This document shows, piece by piece, positions 26,580 to 36,264 of a DNA stretch of 64,000 nt. The first letter of the stretch is position 1, and each line of letters begins with the position of its first letter. Source of the DNA: Pseudoalteromonas sp. MM1 (GTDB taxonomy: Bacteria; Pseudomonadota; Gammaproteobacteria; Enterobacterales; Alteromonadaceae); NCBI RefSeq assembly GCF_030296835.1, contig NZ_AP027922.1, positions 1,798,001 through 1,862,000 of the forward strand. The letters run 5' to 3'. A program made the position numbers and the translations under genes. The notes below the pieces were generated by a model. That model saw only the letters and a program-made list of their open reading frames with translations, made no database searches and was not told where the DNA came from.

Positions 26580-26954
26580 CTAACTATTGCGTGTTACAAG
26601 CAGTAAAAAGGCACAAATAACCATCACTAAAAAGGTGGCAATGGTACCAATTTGACGATATTTAAGGTTTTTTTCGACTATGCCTAAATTGTGAAAAACG
26701 CGCCCTATTAATAATGCGCCGCCTAAAATATTACAATAATGACTGGCAAGGCCTTGATATTCAGCTAAAAAAAGCAAAATAAGTGCAAAGGGTACGTATT
26801 CAATAAAATTAGCATGGGCACGCACAGCACGTTGTAATTTAGGGTTGCCGTTATCGCCAAGCGACACTTGTTCGCTGCGGCGCACTTTGATCACATTAAA
26901 ACTTAAGTAAATATAATAAAACGCTAAAAGCGCAGCATACGTTGAAACTATCAC
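26580..26954 (-). CDS. MAPEG-family membrane protein
   Basis: 124 residues from a GTG at 26954 with AGGA 8 nt upstream. Four hydrophobic segments. The MAPEG hallmark RAVRAHANFIEYVPFALIL (E-x-x-P region) and the later HNLGI are present. MAPEG proteins of this size resemble the bacterial YecN type with possible glutathione-dependent activity. First gene of a two-gene unit with the sulfotransferase. Confidence 0.88.
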   Translation of the reverse strand: MIVSTYAALLAFYYIYLSFNVIKVRRSEQVSLGDNGNPKLQRAVRAHANFIEYVPFALILLFLAEYQGLASHYCNILGGALLIGRVFHNLGIVEKNLKYRQIGTIATFLVMVICAFLLLVTRNS

Positions 26955-27072
26955 GGTGTTGTCCTATTTTATTTTTGGCAATAATAACATAGTTTTGCAC
27001 AATCATTAGTTTACTTAGTAACTATGCTACAGTGTGTATTAGTTGAATTTTATAACGCAATGAAAGGAATTT

Positions 27073-28431
27073 ATGTTTGTCCCTCGCAAAGTAGCCGACC
27101 GCTATCGTGAAATGATCAACAGCATTGGCTTTTACCCTTCGGTGCTTTCTGTTGGTTTTTTACTTTTTGCTGTAATTACCATGTCGCTTGAATACATAGC
27201 GCCTGTAGAGCAGATTAAGTCGTTTATATCTGTGGTATTAGTAGATAGCGCTGAAAATGCCCGCACCATTTTAAGCACATTAGCAGGCAGTATTATATCG
27301 CTTACGGTGTTTAGTTTTTCAATGGTGATGGTGGTTTTAAATTCGGCCAGTGCCAGTTTATCTCCGCGAGTTGTTCCTGGGCTTATTACCCGTAAGTCGC
27401 ATCAAATGGTATTGGGCTTTTATTTAGGCAGCATAATTTACTCAATTATTATGCTCATTAATATTAATAAGCTTGAAGGTGGCGATACCGCTATTCCATC
27501 GCTTGGGGTACTGCTGTCGTTGGTATTTGGTTTAGTATCGCTTGGCTTGTTTGTATTTTTTATTCATTCAATATCTAAAGCCATTCAAGTAGATAATGTA
27601 CTTAATGGCCTATTTAGCCAAACAAAACGTGAAATTAAAGCCATTATAGATAGGCAATCAGAAAAACCATTCACTGACTTTCCTGATTTTACTCAATGGC
27701 ACTCAGTTAATAGCACCACCGAGGGCTACTACAAAGGGGTGCATACAGATAAGTTATGCGCCATTTTAGCTGAGGAAAATATTCGGGTGTATATCTCGGT
27801 AAACCAAGGTTACTTTACCGTTAAAGGCTATCCGTTTTTAAAATGCGATACATACATTTCAAATAATGAAGAGCTTATAGCCAAAATATTAGATTGTTTT
27901 ATTTTTTATATAGAAGAGTACATTAGTGACCATTACCGTTATGGATTAACGCAAATTTCAGAAATTGCCGTTAAGGCAATGAGCCCTGGTATTAACGATC
28001 CCGGCACAGCGGTTAAATCAATAGATATGCTGAGTATTTTATTAATTGAGCGCCTGTCACTTAACGATACAAATTATTCGTTTAAACACAGCAACAATGC
28101 CCCGTTACTCTTTATACACGAAACCAGTTTTGATGAGTTATTGCACGATAATTTTACGCCACTGCGTAATTACGCAAAAGGAGATGCGTATGTAATGACG
28201 AACGTTTTAGAGGCATTTAAAAATATATTGTTTGTAGCGCATGGCAATGATGCAGCCCGAAACAGCCTATTTAATTACTTAAATGCTATTGTAGATGACA
28301 TAAACGAGCACGTAAGTAACGAATACGACAGACAAGAGATTACCAACATGCTTAACGCGATTGCCCGCATTAGCAAGCCACAAGGAGATAAACTAGTGGC
28401 CCGTTTTACGAGCCAACATACTAGTCAATAA
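27073..28431 (+). CDS. DUF2254 membrane protein
   Basis: 452 residues, AAAGGAA site before the ATG. Four hydrophobic segments in the first 180 residues, including LAGSIISLTVFSFSMVMVVL; the N-terminal half contains ASASLSPRVVPGLITRKSHQ, a DUF2254 hallmark. The C-terminal soluble half has YGLTQISEIAVKAMSPGIND. Function unknown. Its last 11 bases overlap the convergent SIMPL gene. Confidence 0.88.
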   Translation: MFVPRKVADRYREMINSIGFYPSVLSVGFLLFAVITMSLEYIAPVEQIKSFISVVLVDSAENARTILSTLAGSIISLTVFSFSMVMVVLNSASASLSPRVVPGLITRKSHQMVLGFYLGSIIYSIIMLININKLEGGDTAIPSLGVLLSLVFGLVSLGLFVFFIHSISKAIQVDNVLNGLFSQTKREIKAIIDRQSEKPFTDFPDFTQWHSVNSTTEGYYKGVHTDKLCAILAEENIRVYISVNQGYFTVKGYPFLKCDTYISNNEELIAKILDCFIFYIEEYISDHYRYGLTQISEIAVKAMSPGINDPGTAVKSIDMLSILLIERLSLNDTNYSFKHSNNAPLLFIHETSFDELLHDNFTPLRNYAKGDAYVMTNVLEAFKNILFVAHGNDAARNSLFNYLNAIVDDINEHVSNEYDRQEITNMLNAIARISKPQGDKLVARFTSQHTSQ

Positions 28432-29149
28432 AGTAAACCGCATAGCTAGACGCTGTTACTTTAATTTCGCCAGCATGATACGCATCAGGAACAAAATTAC
28501 CGGGTGCGCTATCTGCTACCATCATGGTTTTTTCTGAGCGAGCATAAGGCTGCGCAGGTACGTTCATTGGGCTTAACGATGCCGTATATAACCCTTTTAG
28601 CTCAACGCCGTAGTCGGCACTTAATTCTTTTGCGGCTTTACGAGCATCTTGAATGGCCAGTTTTTGCGCCTGTTTGTGCAGCTCTTCATAGTTACTTGCT
28701 AAAAATTGAGTTTGATTTATTTGGTTTATGCCATTATTTACCAGGTTTTGTAACAGCTGAGGGTATTTTTCGATTTGCGAGAGTTTAACGCTTAACGTGC
28801 GCGATACTCTAAAACCTTTAAATTCTTGCTCGCCAGAGCTTCTGTTGTATTGGCTTTCGCGATTTATAGAAATATGCCCTGCATTAATATTACCGTCTTT
28901 AATACCAAGCTCTTTTACTAATTTGATTGCTTTGGCCATGGTTTTATCGGCTTTATTTTTAGCATCAATTAAGTCTTTATCTATTTCTACAATGCCTACG
29001 CTTAATTGTACGTAATCAGGCATAGTGGTAACGGTTGCTTCACCTTTAACATAAATATGGGGAGCGTTAGGCGTTGAGTTTGCATGCGCACCAAGGCTTA
29101 AGGTACTTAAGGCAATTGCGCTACTTAATATAAGAATGTGTGTTTTCAT
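28421..29149 (-). CDS. SIMPL (DUF541) periplasmic protein
   Basis: 242 residues from the ATG at 29149; another ATG four codons upstream is possible, but GGATAA suits 29149 better. Signal peptide ends LGAHA. The SIMPL core is visible: IYVKGEATVTTMPDYVQLSVGI, the repeated QLS/KLSQIEKYPQLLQNLV region and ARKAAKELSADYGVEL. Related to E. coli YggE, a periplasmic protein linked to oxidative stress. Ends convergently with and overlaps the DUF2254 gene. Confidence 0.87.
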   Translation of the reverse strand: MKTHILILSSAIALSTLSLGAHANSTPNAPHIYVKGEATVTTMPDYVQLSVGIVEIDKDLIDAKNKADKTMAKAIKLVKELGIKDGNINAGHISINRESQYNRSSGEQEFKGFRVSRTLSVKLSQIEKYPQLLQNLVNNGINQINQTQFLASNYEELHKQAQKLAIQDARKAAKELSADYGVELKGLYTASLSPMNVPAQPYARSEKTMMVADSAPGNFVPDAYHAGEIKVTASSYAVYFID

Positions 29150-29219
29150 CGCATTATCCATTGTATTTTTGTTGTCACCATTAAAGAGCCTACGTGGTTA
29201 ACAATAAATGAACAAGCAC

Positions 29220-29246
29220 AAAAAAACAGGCAATTGCCTGTTTTTT
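29220..29246. terminator. terminator downstream of maeA
   Basis: AACAGG-CAATTG-CCTGTT with A-run before and T-run after on both strands (a near-perfect 26 bp palindrome). Lies 55 bp past the malic enzyme stop, so it serves that minus-strand gene. Confidence 0.85.
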
Positions 29247-29301
29247 GTAACTGGCTGTAACGCAACGTACAGCCTTATTTACTTTATGCTACTTAGCGTA
29301 A

Positions 29302-30996
29302 TCAAATGCTACAGCGTTTGTAGTTGCGGTATTTTGGTAACCAGTAATTTTTATCAATAGCTGCCCACAGTGCATCGTCGCTGATCTCTAGCGCTACGCC
29401 CTCTTCAATTGCTTTTTTTGCTACTGCAAATGCAATACGCTTACTTAACGTTTCAATTTCAGTCAGTGCAGGTAATAAGCTGCCTTTACCGGTGTTTGCA
29501 CGTGGTGATGACTCAGCAAGCATTTCGCTCGACATACTTAGCATTGCATCGGTAATGCGTGTTGCTTTTGCTGCAATTACACCAAGGCCAATACCAGGGA
29601 AAATATAACTGTTGTTACATTGTGGAATTGGGAACACTTCACCATTAAATTCTACTGGTTCAAACGGGCTACCCGTTGCTACAAGTGCTTTACCTTCAGT
29701 CCATTTAATAACATCAGCTGGGTGCGCTTCAACCTGCTTAGATGGATTACTTAATGGGAAAATAATCGGCTGCTCACAGCCTGAGTGCATAGCGCGGATA
29801 ACTTGCTCGGTAAATAAGCCCGGTTGGCCCGATACACCAATTAAAATATCAGGTGCTGCACAATGCATTACATCTAATAATGAGGCGTATTCGCCGCTGT
29901 AAGTCCACTCGCTTAATGCAGCTTGTGGTTGCGCTAGTGCTTGTTGGAAATCGCGTAAGCCTTCCATGCCTTCAGTGAGTAGGCCAAAACGGTCAACCAT
30001 AAATACTTGGCTGCGCGCTTGTGCTTCGCTAATACCTTCAAACACCATTTGGCTAATAATTTGTTCAGCAATACCACAACCGGCTGAGCCTGCACCAACA
30101 AATACCACTTTTTGCTCGCTAAGGGTCGAACCTTTAACACGACACGCAGCTAATAAAGAGCCTACAGTTACCGCTGCAGTACCTTGAATGTCATCGTTAA
30201 AGCTACAAATTTCGTTACGGTAGCGCTTAAGTAATGGCATAGCGTTTGGCTGTGCAAAATCTTCAAACTGCAGTAATACATTTGGCCAACGGCGCTTCAC
30301 TGCTTTAATAAATAAGTCTAAAAACTCATCGTACTCATCTTGCGCAATTCGCTTATGACGTGCGCCCATGTACATAGGGTCGTTCAGAAGTTTTTCGTTA
30401 TTAGTACCTACATCAAGCATTACAGGTAATGTATACGCTGGGCTGATACCACCACACGCTGTGTAAAGTGATAATTTACCAATAGGAATACCCATGCCAC
30501 CAATACCCTGATCGCCTAGGCCTAAAATACGTTCGCCATCGGTAACCACAATTACTTTTACTTTGCCTTTGGTGGCGTTGCGTAGAATGTCGTCAATTTG
30601 ATAGCGATCTTCGTACGAAATAAATAAACCACGTGCACTGCGGTAAATATCTGAGAATTTTTCACAGGCATCACCAACCGTTGGCGTGTAAATAATTGGC
30701 ATCATTTCTTCAAGATGATCGCGCACTAAACGGTAGTAAAGTGTTTCGTTGTTATCTTGAATGGCACGCAAGTAAATATGTTTGTTTAAGTTATCGTTAA
30801 AGCTTGAATACTGCTGATAACAACGCTCAACCTGCTCTTCAATTGTTTCAAAACGTGGAGGAAGCAAACCCGCAAGGTTAAAGTTTTCGCGTTCTTTTTT
30901 ACTAAATGCGCTGCCTTTGTTTAAAAGCGGAGTTTCAATTAGGCCAGGGCCAGAGTAAGGAATATAAAGGTAGTTAGGATCAGTATTAGTTGTCAT
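29302..30996 (-). CDS. maeA: NAD-dependent malic enzyme (oxaloacetate-decarboxylating)
   Basis: 564 residues, the length of the SfcA/MaeA class. Motifs: [20 protein letters not shown], the catalytic Tyr region, [20 protein letters not shown], the metal site [23 protein letters not shown], and the Rossmann loop [16 protein letters not shown]. Converts malate to pyruvate with CO2 release, making NADH. Cytosolic. Monocistronic, with a terminator in the 3' flank. Confidence 0.96.
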   Translation of the reverse strand: MTTNTDPNYLYIPYSGPGLIETPLLNKGSAFSKKERENFNLAGLLPPRFETIEEQVERCYQQYSSFNDNLNKHIYLRAIQDNNETLYYRLVRDHLEEMMPIIYTPTVGDACEKFSDIYRSARGLFISYEDRYQIDDILRNATKGKVKVIVVTDGERILGLGDQGIGGMGIPIGKLSLYTACGGISPAYTLPVMLDVGTNNEKLLNDPMYMGARHKRIAQDEYDEFLDLFIKAVKRRWPNVLLQFEDFAQPNAMPLLKRYRNEICSFNDDIQGTAAVTVGSLLAACRVKGSTLSEQKVVFVGAGSAGCGIAEQIISQMVFEGISEAQARSQVFMVDRFGLLTEGMEGLRDFQQALAQPQAALSEWTYSGEYASLLDVMHCAAPDILIGVSGQPGLFTEQVIRAMHSGCEQPIIFPLSNPSKQVEAHPADVIKWTEGKALVATGSPFEPVEFNGEVFPIPQCNNSYIFPGIGLGVIAAKATRITDAMLSMSSEMLAESSPRANTGKGSLLPALTEIETLSKRIAFAVAKKAIEEGVALEISDDALWAAIDKNYWLPKYRNYKRCSI

Positions 30997-31097
30997 ATTT
31001 CCAGGCTTTAACGGAGTCTTAAGTTATGATCTGCCATTATCATTGTAAAAGGTTAAATTGCAATGACAATTAAGCTTGTCAGACCATTGAGAGAAAA

Positions 31098-31123
31098 CAC
31101 ATGCAGGCTTCTCTGCCTGCATG
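31098..31123 (-). terminator. terminator of ggt
   Basis: CATGCAGGC (31100-31108) and GCCTGCATG (31115-31123) pair perfectly around 6 nt, followed on the minus strand by TGTTTTC, 16 bp past the stop. Confidence 0.7.
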
Positions 31124-31138
31124 GCTATTATACATAAA

Positions 31139-32917
31139 TTAAAATTTTATAGTGGCGTTTTTGTCTGTTAAATCCGACAAAGCGACCCCTTCACGGCGCG
31201 GGTCGGCCCCACCATACAATTTATTGTTTTTAACCTCTACGGCATGTAAACCAGAGTTTAAATCAAGCACGCGCACAGCATGGCCGCGTTTAGTTAATTG
31301 TGGGGCTATGGCTTCAAGCGCGGTGCCCTTTTCAAGGCTAGTATAATCGTTACGATTAGTAGTTCTTGGCAGGTTAATCGCCTCTTGCGCCGATAAGTTC
31401 CAATCGAGTACTCCAATAACTACTTGAGCTACGTAATCAATGATACGGCTGCCACCTGGCGAGCCAACCACTAAGCGTAAGCTGCCGTCGTTGTTAAACA
31501 CCATCACTGGCGACATAGAGCTGCGTGGGCGTTTGCCCGCCTCAACGCGGTTAGCCACTAATTTGCCGTCTATACGAGGCGAAAGCGCAAAATCGGTTAA
31601 TTGGTTATTTAAAATAAAGCCATTAACCATCACCGTTGAGCCAAACGCCATTTCAATTGAGCTGGTCATTGACACGGCATTACCAAAGCTATCTACAATG
31701 GATACGTGTGATGTTGATGGTAACTCAAAAGAATCATCTTTTGCGTAGCTTAAGTAGCCTACTGGATTACCGGCAACTGCTTTTGTGTCTTGCTCAGTAA
31801 TAAGCTTGGCGCGCGATGCGATGTACTTTTTATTTAACAGCTCTTTAGTAGGCACTTGCGTAAAATCGGGGTCGCCCATGTACATATTACGATCGGCAAA
31901 CGCTATGCGTGAGGCTTGGCTAAAGTAATGAATTGCCTCTTCGCTATTAGGTTTAAGCGCGCTCATGTTTTTGTGTTCAAGCAAGCCTAAAATTTGTAAT
32001 ACCGCTACACCACCACTACTTGGAGGAGCCATAGAGCACACGTTATACGCACGGTATTTAATACATACTGCGTCGCGTTGTTTGCTTTTATAATTAGCCA
32101 GGTCTGATTCGCTTAATGTACCCGGTGCAATTTTTGAATTTTGCACTGCGTTTACCATTTGCTTTGCGTTATCGCCTTTATAAAATGCATCAATGCCTTG
32201 TTTAGCAATCTCTTTGTATAAATTTGCTAAGGGCTGATTTGTTTTAATAGTACCGGCTTTAATTAATTCGCCATTAGGGTAAAAGTACTCATTAATCACC
32301 GGCATAGTCATTACACCAGGGTTTAATTGGCGTGCCAATAAACCGTGTAAACGTGGCGACACCTCAAAGCCCTGCTCAGCAAGTTTAATAGCAGGTTTAA
32401 ATAACTCGCTCCACGCAAGTTTACCGTATTGTTGATGCGCATTAGCAAAGGCGTGCAAAATCCCCGGCACACCCACGGAGCGTCCGCCAACAACGGCTTC
32501 AATCCACTTAACGGCTTTACCGTGTTTATCTAAAAACAGGTTTTCGTCAGCATTTTGTGGTGCTGTTTCACGCCCATCAAAGCTTGTAAGTAGGTTATCG
32601 GCTTTGTTGTAGTACATCATAAATGTACCCCCGCCAATACCTGATGATTGTGGCTCAACTAAGGTAAGCACTAATTGCGTTGCAATAGCCGCATCTACCG
32701 CGCTTCCGCCTTTAGCTAAAATCTGTTGTCCAGCTTGTGAGGCATACGGGTTGGCCGCGGCCACCATGTATTGCTCACCAGTTATTAATTGTTTTTGTAC
32801 AATTGAGGTGGTGGCTTCTGGCTCGCGAATTTCTAATTTTGCAGGTTCTTTTGCTATTGTTGGCAGCGTTACTGCAAACAAACCAATAGTAAATAATGAC
32901 TTAAGTTTAAAATGCAT
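31139..32917 (-). CDS. ggt: gamma-glutamyltransferase
   Basis: 592 residues. Signal peptide (LFTIGLFAVTLPTIA), then AANPYASQAGQQILAKGGSA and SGIGGGTFMMYY. The autocatalytic cleavage site and catalytic Thr lie in LPSTSHVSIVDSFGNAVSMT; SRSSM-type glutamate-binding appears as KRPRSSMSPVMVFN and GSPGGSRIIDYV. Periplasmic heterodimer made by self-cleavage; hydrolyses or transfers gamma-glutamyl groups, as in glutathione breakdown. Complete. Confidence 0.95.
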   Translation of the reverse strand: MHFKLKSLFTIGLFAVTLPTIAKEPAKLEIREPEATTSIVQKQLITGEQYMVAAANPYASQAGQQILAKGGSAVDAAIATQLVLTLVEPQSSGIGGGTFMMYYNKADNLLTSFDGRETAPQNADENLFLDKHGKAVKWIEAVVGGRSVGVPGILHAFANAHQQYGKLAWSELFKPAIKLAEQGFEVSPRLHGLLARQLNPGVMTMPVINEYFYPNGELIKAGTIKTNQPLANLYKEIAKQGIDAFYKGDNAKQMVNAVQNSKIAPGTLSESDLANYKSKQRDAVCIKYRAYNVCSMAPPSSGGVAVLQILGLLEHKNMSALKPNSEEAIHYFSQASRIAFADRNMYMGDPDFTQVPTKELLNKKYIASRAKLITEQDTKAVAGNPVGYLSYAKDDSFELPSTSHVSIVDSFGNAVSMTSSIEMAFGSTVMVNGFILNNQLTDFALSPRIDGKLVANRVEAGKRPRSSMSPVMVFNNDGSLRLVVGSPGGSRIIDYVAQVVIGVLDWNLSAQEAINLPRTTNRNDYTSLEKGTALEAIAPQLTKRGHAVRVLDLNSGLHAVEVKNNKLYGGADPRREGVALSDLTDKNATIKF

Positions 32918-33014
32918 AAAAATACTAAAAACACTTAATTACGTAGTTGTATTTGGCATCTTAAAGTTAAACGGGCACAATATGCAAAAATTTTGACTAA
33001 AAAAACATAATAAA

Positions 33015-33599
33015 ATGCTTAATTTACCGCTACAACCTCGTTATTTACTTCCGCCATTATTTTTGATGCTTTTTAGTATTGTTTTTGCTGCATTTGATTT
33101 AAATAATTTACTTGAATTTAACCGAGTGCTCATTGAAAACGGCGAAGTTTGGCGAGTGTTTAGCAGCCAATTTGTACACGCTAACTGGGCGCATTTAGGA
33201 TTAAACGCATTAGGCATATTTTTAATTTGGTTACTGCATGGTGAATACACATCGCCTGCACGTTATGCCTTTAATGTGTGTTTTTTAGCACTGTGGTGTG
33301 GACTCGGCGTATTATGGTTTTGCCCTGCCATCTCTGTATACACGGGGTTAAGTGCCCTATTGCATGGTGTCATTATTTGGGGAGCGGTGAAAGACATTAC
33401 CCTGTCGCTTAAATCGGGTTATTTATTATTTATAGGCGTGTGGATAAAAATAATAATGGAACAAATAAATGGCCCCGATGCCAGTATTGGCCAGTTAATT
33501 GATTCAACTGTTGCCATTGATGCGCACTTAATTGGCGCTGTTGGCGGCACCTTGCTTAGCATACCTTTAGCAATAAAATACTTAAAAAATAGCGATTAA
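33015..33599 (+). CDS. rrtA: rhombosortase (rhomboid-family intramembrane protease)
   Basis: 194 residues with about six hydrophobic segments. The rhomboid fold marker HANWAHLGLNALG, the nucleophile motif GLSALLHG (Ser about residue 113) and the catalytic His in DAHLIGAVGG are present; GLSxLLHG is the form seen in rhombosortases. These cleave GlyGly-CTERM tails of secreted proteins. No obvious GlyGly-CTERM protein is encoded in this window, so substrates lie elsewhere. No clear Shine-Dalgarno sequence. Confidence 0.82.
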   Translation: MLNLPLQPRYLLPPLFLMLFSIVFAAFDLNNLLEFNRVLIENGEVWRVFSSQFVHANWAHLGLNALGIFLIWLLHGEYTSPARYAFNVCFLALWCGLGVLWFCPAISVYTGLSALLHGVIIWGAVKDITLSLKSGYLLFIGVWIKIIMEQINGPDASIGQLIDSTVAIDAHLIGAVGGTLLSIPLAIKYLKNSD

Positions 33600-33600
33600 T

Positions 33601-33632
33601 AAAAACGCCGCGTTAGTAAACGCGGCGTTTTT
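33601..33632. terminator. bidirectional terminator between rrtA and the S9 peptidase gene
   Basis: AAAAACGCCGCGTT (33601-33614), 4 nt loop, AACGCGGCGTTTTT (33619-33632): a perfect 14 bp stem with T-runs in both directions, between convergent genes. Confidence 0.92.
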
Positions 33633-33655
33633 GTTTTAATACTTTAATTTAAAAA

Positions 33656-36160
33656 CTAAAGTGTTTCTTTAAATAACTTATAGATACGGCGGTATTCATC
33701 TAACCAGCTTGATGGCTGCACAAAGCCATGCGGTTCAACTGGGAAAATAGCCGTTTCAAAGTTTTGCTTTTCAAGTTCAATTAATCGCTGTACTAAACGC
33801 ACTGAGTCTTGGAAAAACACATTATCGTCAACCATAGGCGCGTTAATTAATAAGCGCTTGTTTAAGCCCTCAGCGTAATAAATTGGCGAGCTGCGCTCGT
33901 ACGCGATGGGATCTACATCTGGGTGATTTAAAATATTAGCCGTGTAAGCGGTGTTGTAATGTGCCCAATCGGTTACAGGGCGAAGTGCTGCACCAGATTG
34001 AAATAGCTCAGGGGCAGTAAATAGCGCCATAAAGGTCATAAAGCCGCCGTATGAGCCACCATATGTGCCTACTGCGTTGGTGTCCACATTAGCATTTTGT
34101 GCCATCCATTTAACGCCATCTGCTAAATCTTGCGTTTCAGGTGTACCCATTTGGCGATAAATCGCAGTCCGCCAATCGCGGCCATAACCTTTAGAAGCGC
34201 GGTAATCCATATCCATCACTATGTAACCTTCATCGGCTAGTAATGAATGAAACATAAACTCTCGGAAATACACAGACCAACCCATGTGTGAGTTTTGTAA
34301 ATACCCTGCTCCGTGGTTAAAAATAACCGCTTTACGGGTTTTGCCTGTTTCACCTTCTACATAGTCACTTGGGTAATACACCTTGGCATAAATAGGTTGC
34401 TCTGTGTGGCTAGATGGCACGGCAACAATTTTAGGTGCGGTGAGCTTTTTAGCTAAAAACTCATCTGACACCGTATGGGTGAGCTGTGTAGCCGTGGTGT
34501 TTGCTTTAGCATCGGCAACAAAAAGCTCTGTTGGCATTGTTATTTTAGAGTGCTTTAGCAGTAATTTACTTTCGTCTGGGCTTAACGTGTAGTCGGTCAT
34601 ACCGTTAAGATCAGTCACTTGCTCGTTTTTACCTGTTTGTGGATTAACACGGTAAATTTCGTAAAGGCCTGGGTGCTCTACGTTTGCCTTGTAATAAATA
34701 GCGCTATTATCATGAGTTAACGTAATGTCCGATACTTCAAACTGGCCACTCGTTAAAGCGGTTGCTTTACCATTAAGCGGCTTTTTGTAAAGCTGGCTAT
34801 AGCCCGATTCTTCTGACAGGTAATATAAGGTATTTGAGTTATGTAACCAGCCAAAATTATTAAATGCGTAGGCTATCCAAGCATCATCGTGCAGACGGTG
34901 CTGCGACACAAGCTGGTTTTTGTCAAAGTCGATTGTGGCTATCCAACGGTCTTTATTATCCCACGCCTCTAACATAATAGCGACTTGCGTGCCGTCATCG
35001 TTCCATACTATCGGAGCTTGGTTTAAACCCCAATCCATAATTAGGTTAATACCACGTGGTGACTTTTTAGATTTATACGTTTTACCATCGCGCGCGTAGT
35101 TTTCTTTTTTAACCTCGGCTAAAACATCTTCATCGAAACCTGGTAACGTATCAAAGCTCAGTGGCGTTTGTGTTTTATCTGTAAGGTTGATGTATATAAC
35201 ACTTGATGTTTGCTCTTTTGCATCAGCCACTCTACGGCGTACTTTTTTAGGCTCAATCGTGGCATCATTAGTAATGTAGTTAGGCATAATATCGCCTTCA
35301 CCACGCCATGACTGTTGCTTTTGCACCACCACAATTAAAGCATCACCGTTTGGTGATAGTTGCGCTTCTTTTATTTCATTGCCATCACCTAAGTAATAAG
35401 CGGTGTTAGCAATAGAGCTGTTTTGTGTATTAATTTGCTCATTGCGTGTTTGTACGTTTTGCTTATTTTTATGTTGTAGCGCAACAAATTCAATAAGTTT
35501 ATGCTGCTCTTTTGCTATGTAAGTGCTTGGCTCTTGTAACCCTTTTGGTTTATCGGTCAATTTTAAGTTAGCAAGCTCTGTACTTAGCCCTGTTTTTAAA
35601 TCTACTTTAAAAAACACATTACCTTGGCGGTAAACTAAATCGCCATTATTTAAAAATTGTGGTTTAGACTCATTAGCTGAGGTAGCTGTTATTTGTTTAA
35701 GCTCACCCGTTGTTAGGTTTTTAACAAATACATTGCCTTTAAACGTATAAGCTTGAAGTGTTCTATCTGATGAATAAACCGCTTTAGAAGCACCGACAGT
35801 ATGTAGTTTATCAAGTGATACTTGCATCGCTTTTTTACTGTTAATTGGCTGGCTATAAATATCGTTTAGGTTACTGCCTTGCTGCTTTTGAGCATAAATA
35901 ATGGTGGCTGAATCACTTCCCCAGTACGCATTTTTAGGCTGGTTGCCTATCCAGTCAGGATTTGCCATGGCTTGCTCTAGCGTTATATTTTGCGAGCCTA
36001 CATCGGCAGGAGTATTAACAACCGCTGCAACGGGGGTTGTTGGTAAAGCGCTTTGTTGTGATGAAGAGGTATCAGCGGTAGCACTACAACCTGCAAGCAT
36101 AATGCTTGAGGTTACAGCAAGCGCTACTAATGTTTTTGATGACGATAGGTTAAAAATCAT
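33656..36160 (-). CDS. S9 family (prolyl oligopeptidase-type) peptidase, lipoprotein
   Basis: 834 residues. Lipobox LAGC near residue 24. The N-terminal two thirds are beta-propeller repeats resembling TolB/DPP4 N-domains (e.g. YSSDRTLQAYTFKGNVFVKN, SPDESKLLLKHS). The C-terminal alpha/beta hydrolase has the nucleophile motif GTYGGSYGGFMTF, the Asp region NAPMVDDNVFFQDS and His in PVEPHGFVQP. Likely a periplasmic or outer-membrane-anchored dipeptidyl aminopeptidase feeding on peptides. Complete. Confidence 0.88.
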   Translation of the reverse strand: MIFNLSSSKTLVALAVTSSIMLAGCSATADTSSSQQSALPTTPVAAVVNTPADVGSQNITLEQAMANPDWIGNQPKNAYWGSDSATIIYAQKQQGSNLNDIYSQPINSKKAMQVSLDKLHTVGASKAVYSSDRTLQAYTFKGNVFVKNLTTGELKQITATSANESKPQFLNNGDLVYRQGNVFFKVDLKTGLSTELANLKLTDKPKGLQEPSTYIAKEQHKLIEFVALQHKNKQNVQTRNEQINTQNSSIANTAYYLGDGNEIKEAQLSPNGDALIVVVQKQQSWRGEGDIMPNYITNDATIEPKKVRRRVADAKEQTSSVIYINLTDKTQTPLSFDTLPGFDEDVLAEVKKENYARDGKTYKSKKSPRGINLIMDWGLNQAPIVWNDDGTQVAIMLEAWDNKDRWIATIDFDKNQLVSQHRLHDDAWIAYAFNNFGWLHNSNTLYYLSEESGYSQLYKKPLNGKATALTSGQFEVSDITLTHDNSAIYYKANVEHPGLYEIYRVNPQTGKNEQVTDLNGMTDYTLSPDESKLLLKHSKITMPTELFVADAKANTTATQLTHTVSDEFLAKKLTAPKIVAVPSSHTEQPIYAKVYYPSDYVEGETGKTRKAVIFNHGAGYLQNSHMGWSVYFREFMFHSLLADEGYIVMDMDYRASKGYGRDWRTAIYRQMGTPETQDLADGVKWMAQNANVDTNAVGTYGGSYGGFMTFMALFTAPELFQSGAALRPVTDWAHYNTAYTANILNHPDVDPIAYERSSPIYYAEGLNKRLLINAPMVDDNVFFQDSVRLVQRLIELEKQNFETAIFPVEPHGFVQPSSWLDEYRRIYKLFKETL

Positions 36161-36264
36161 AGTGCTTCTGAACGGTTATTATAATTGAACCGTATTTAAG
36201 CAGAAGCACTTGAGTTATTGCAATTTTTTAAGATAAATAACACATTTTCACGGTAAAGCTGAGT

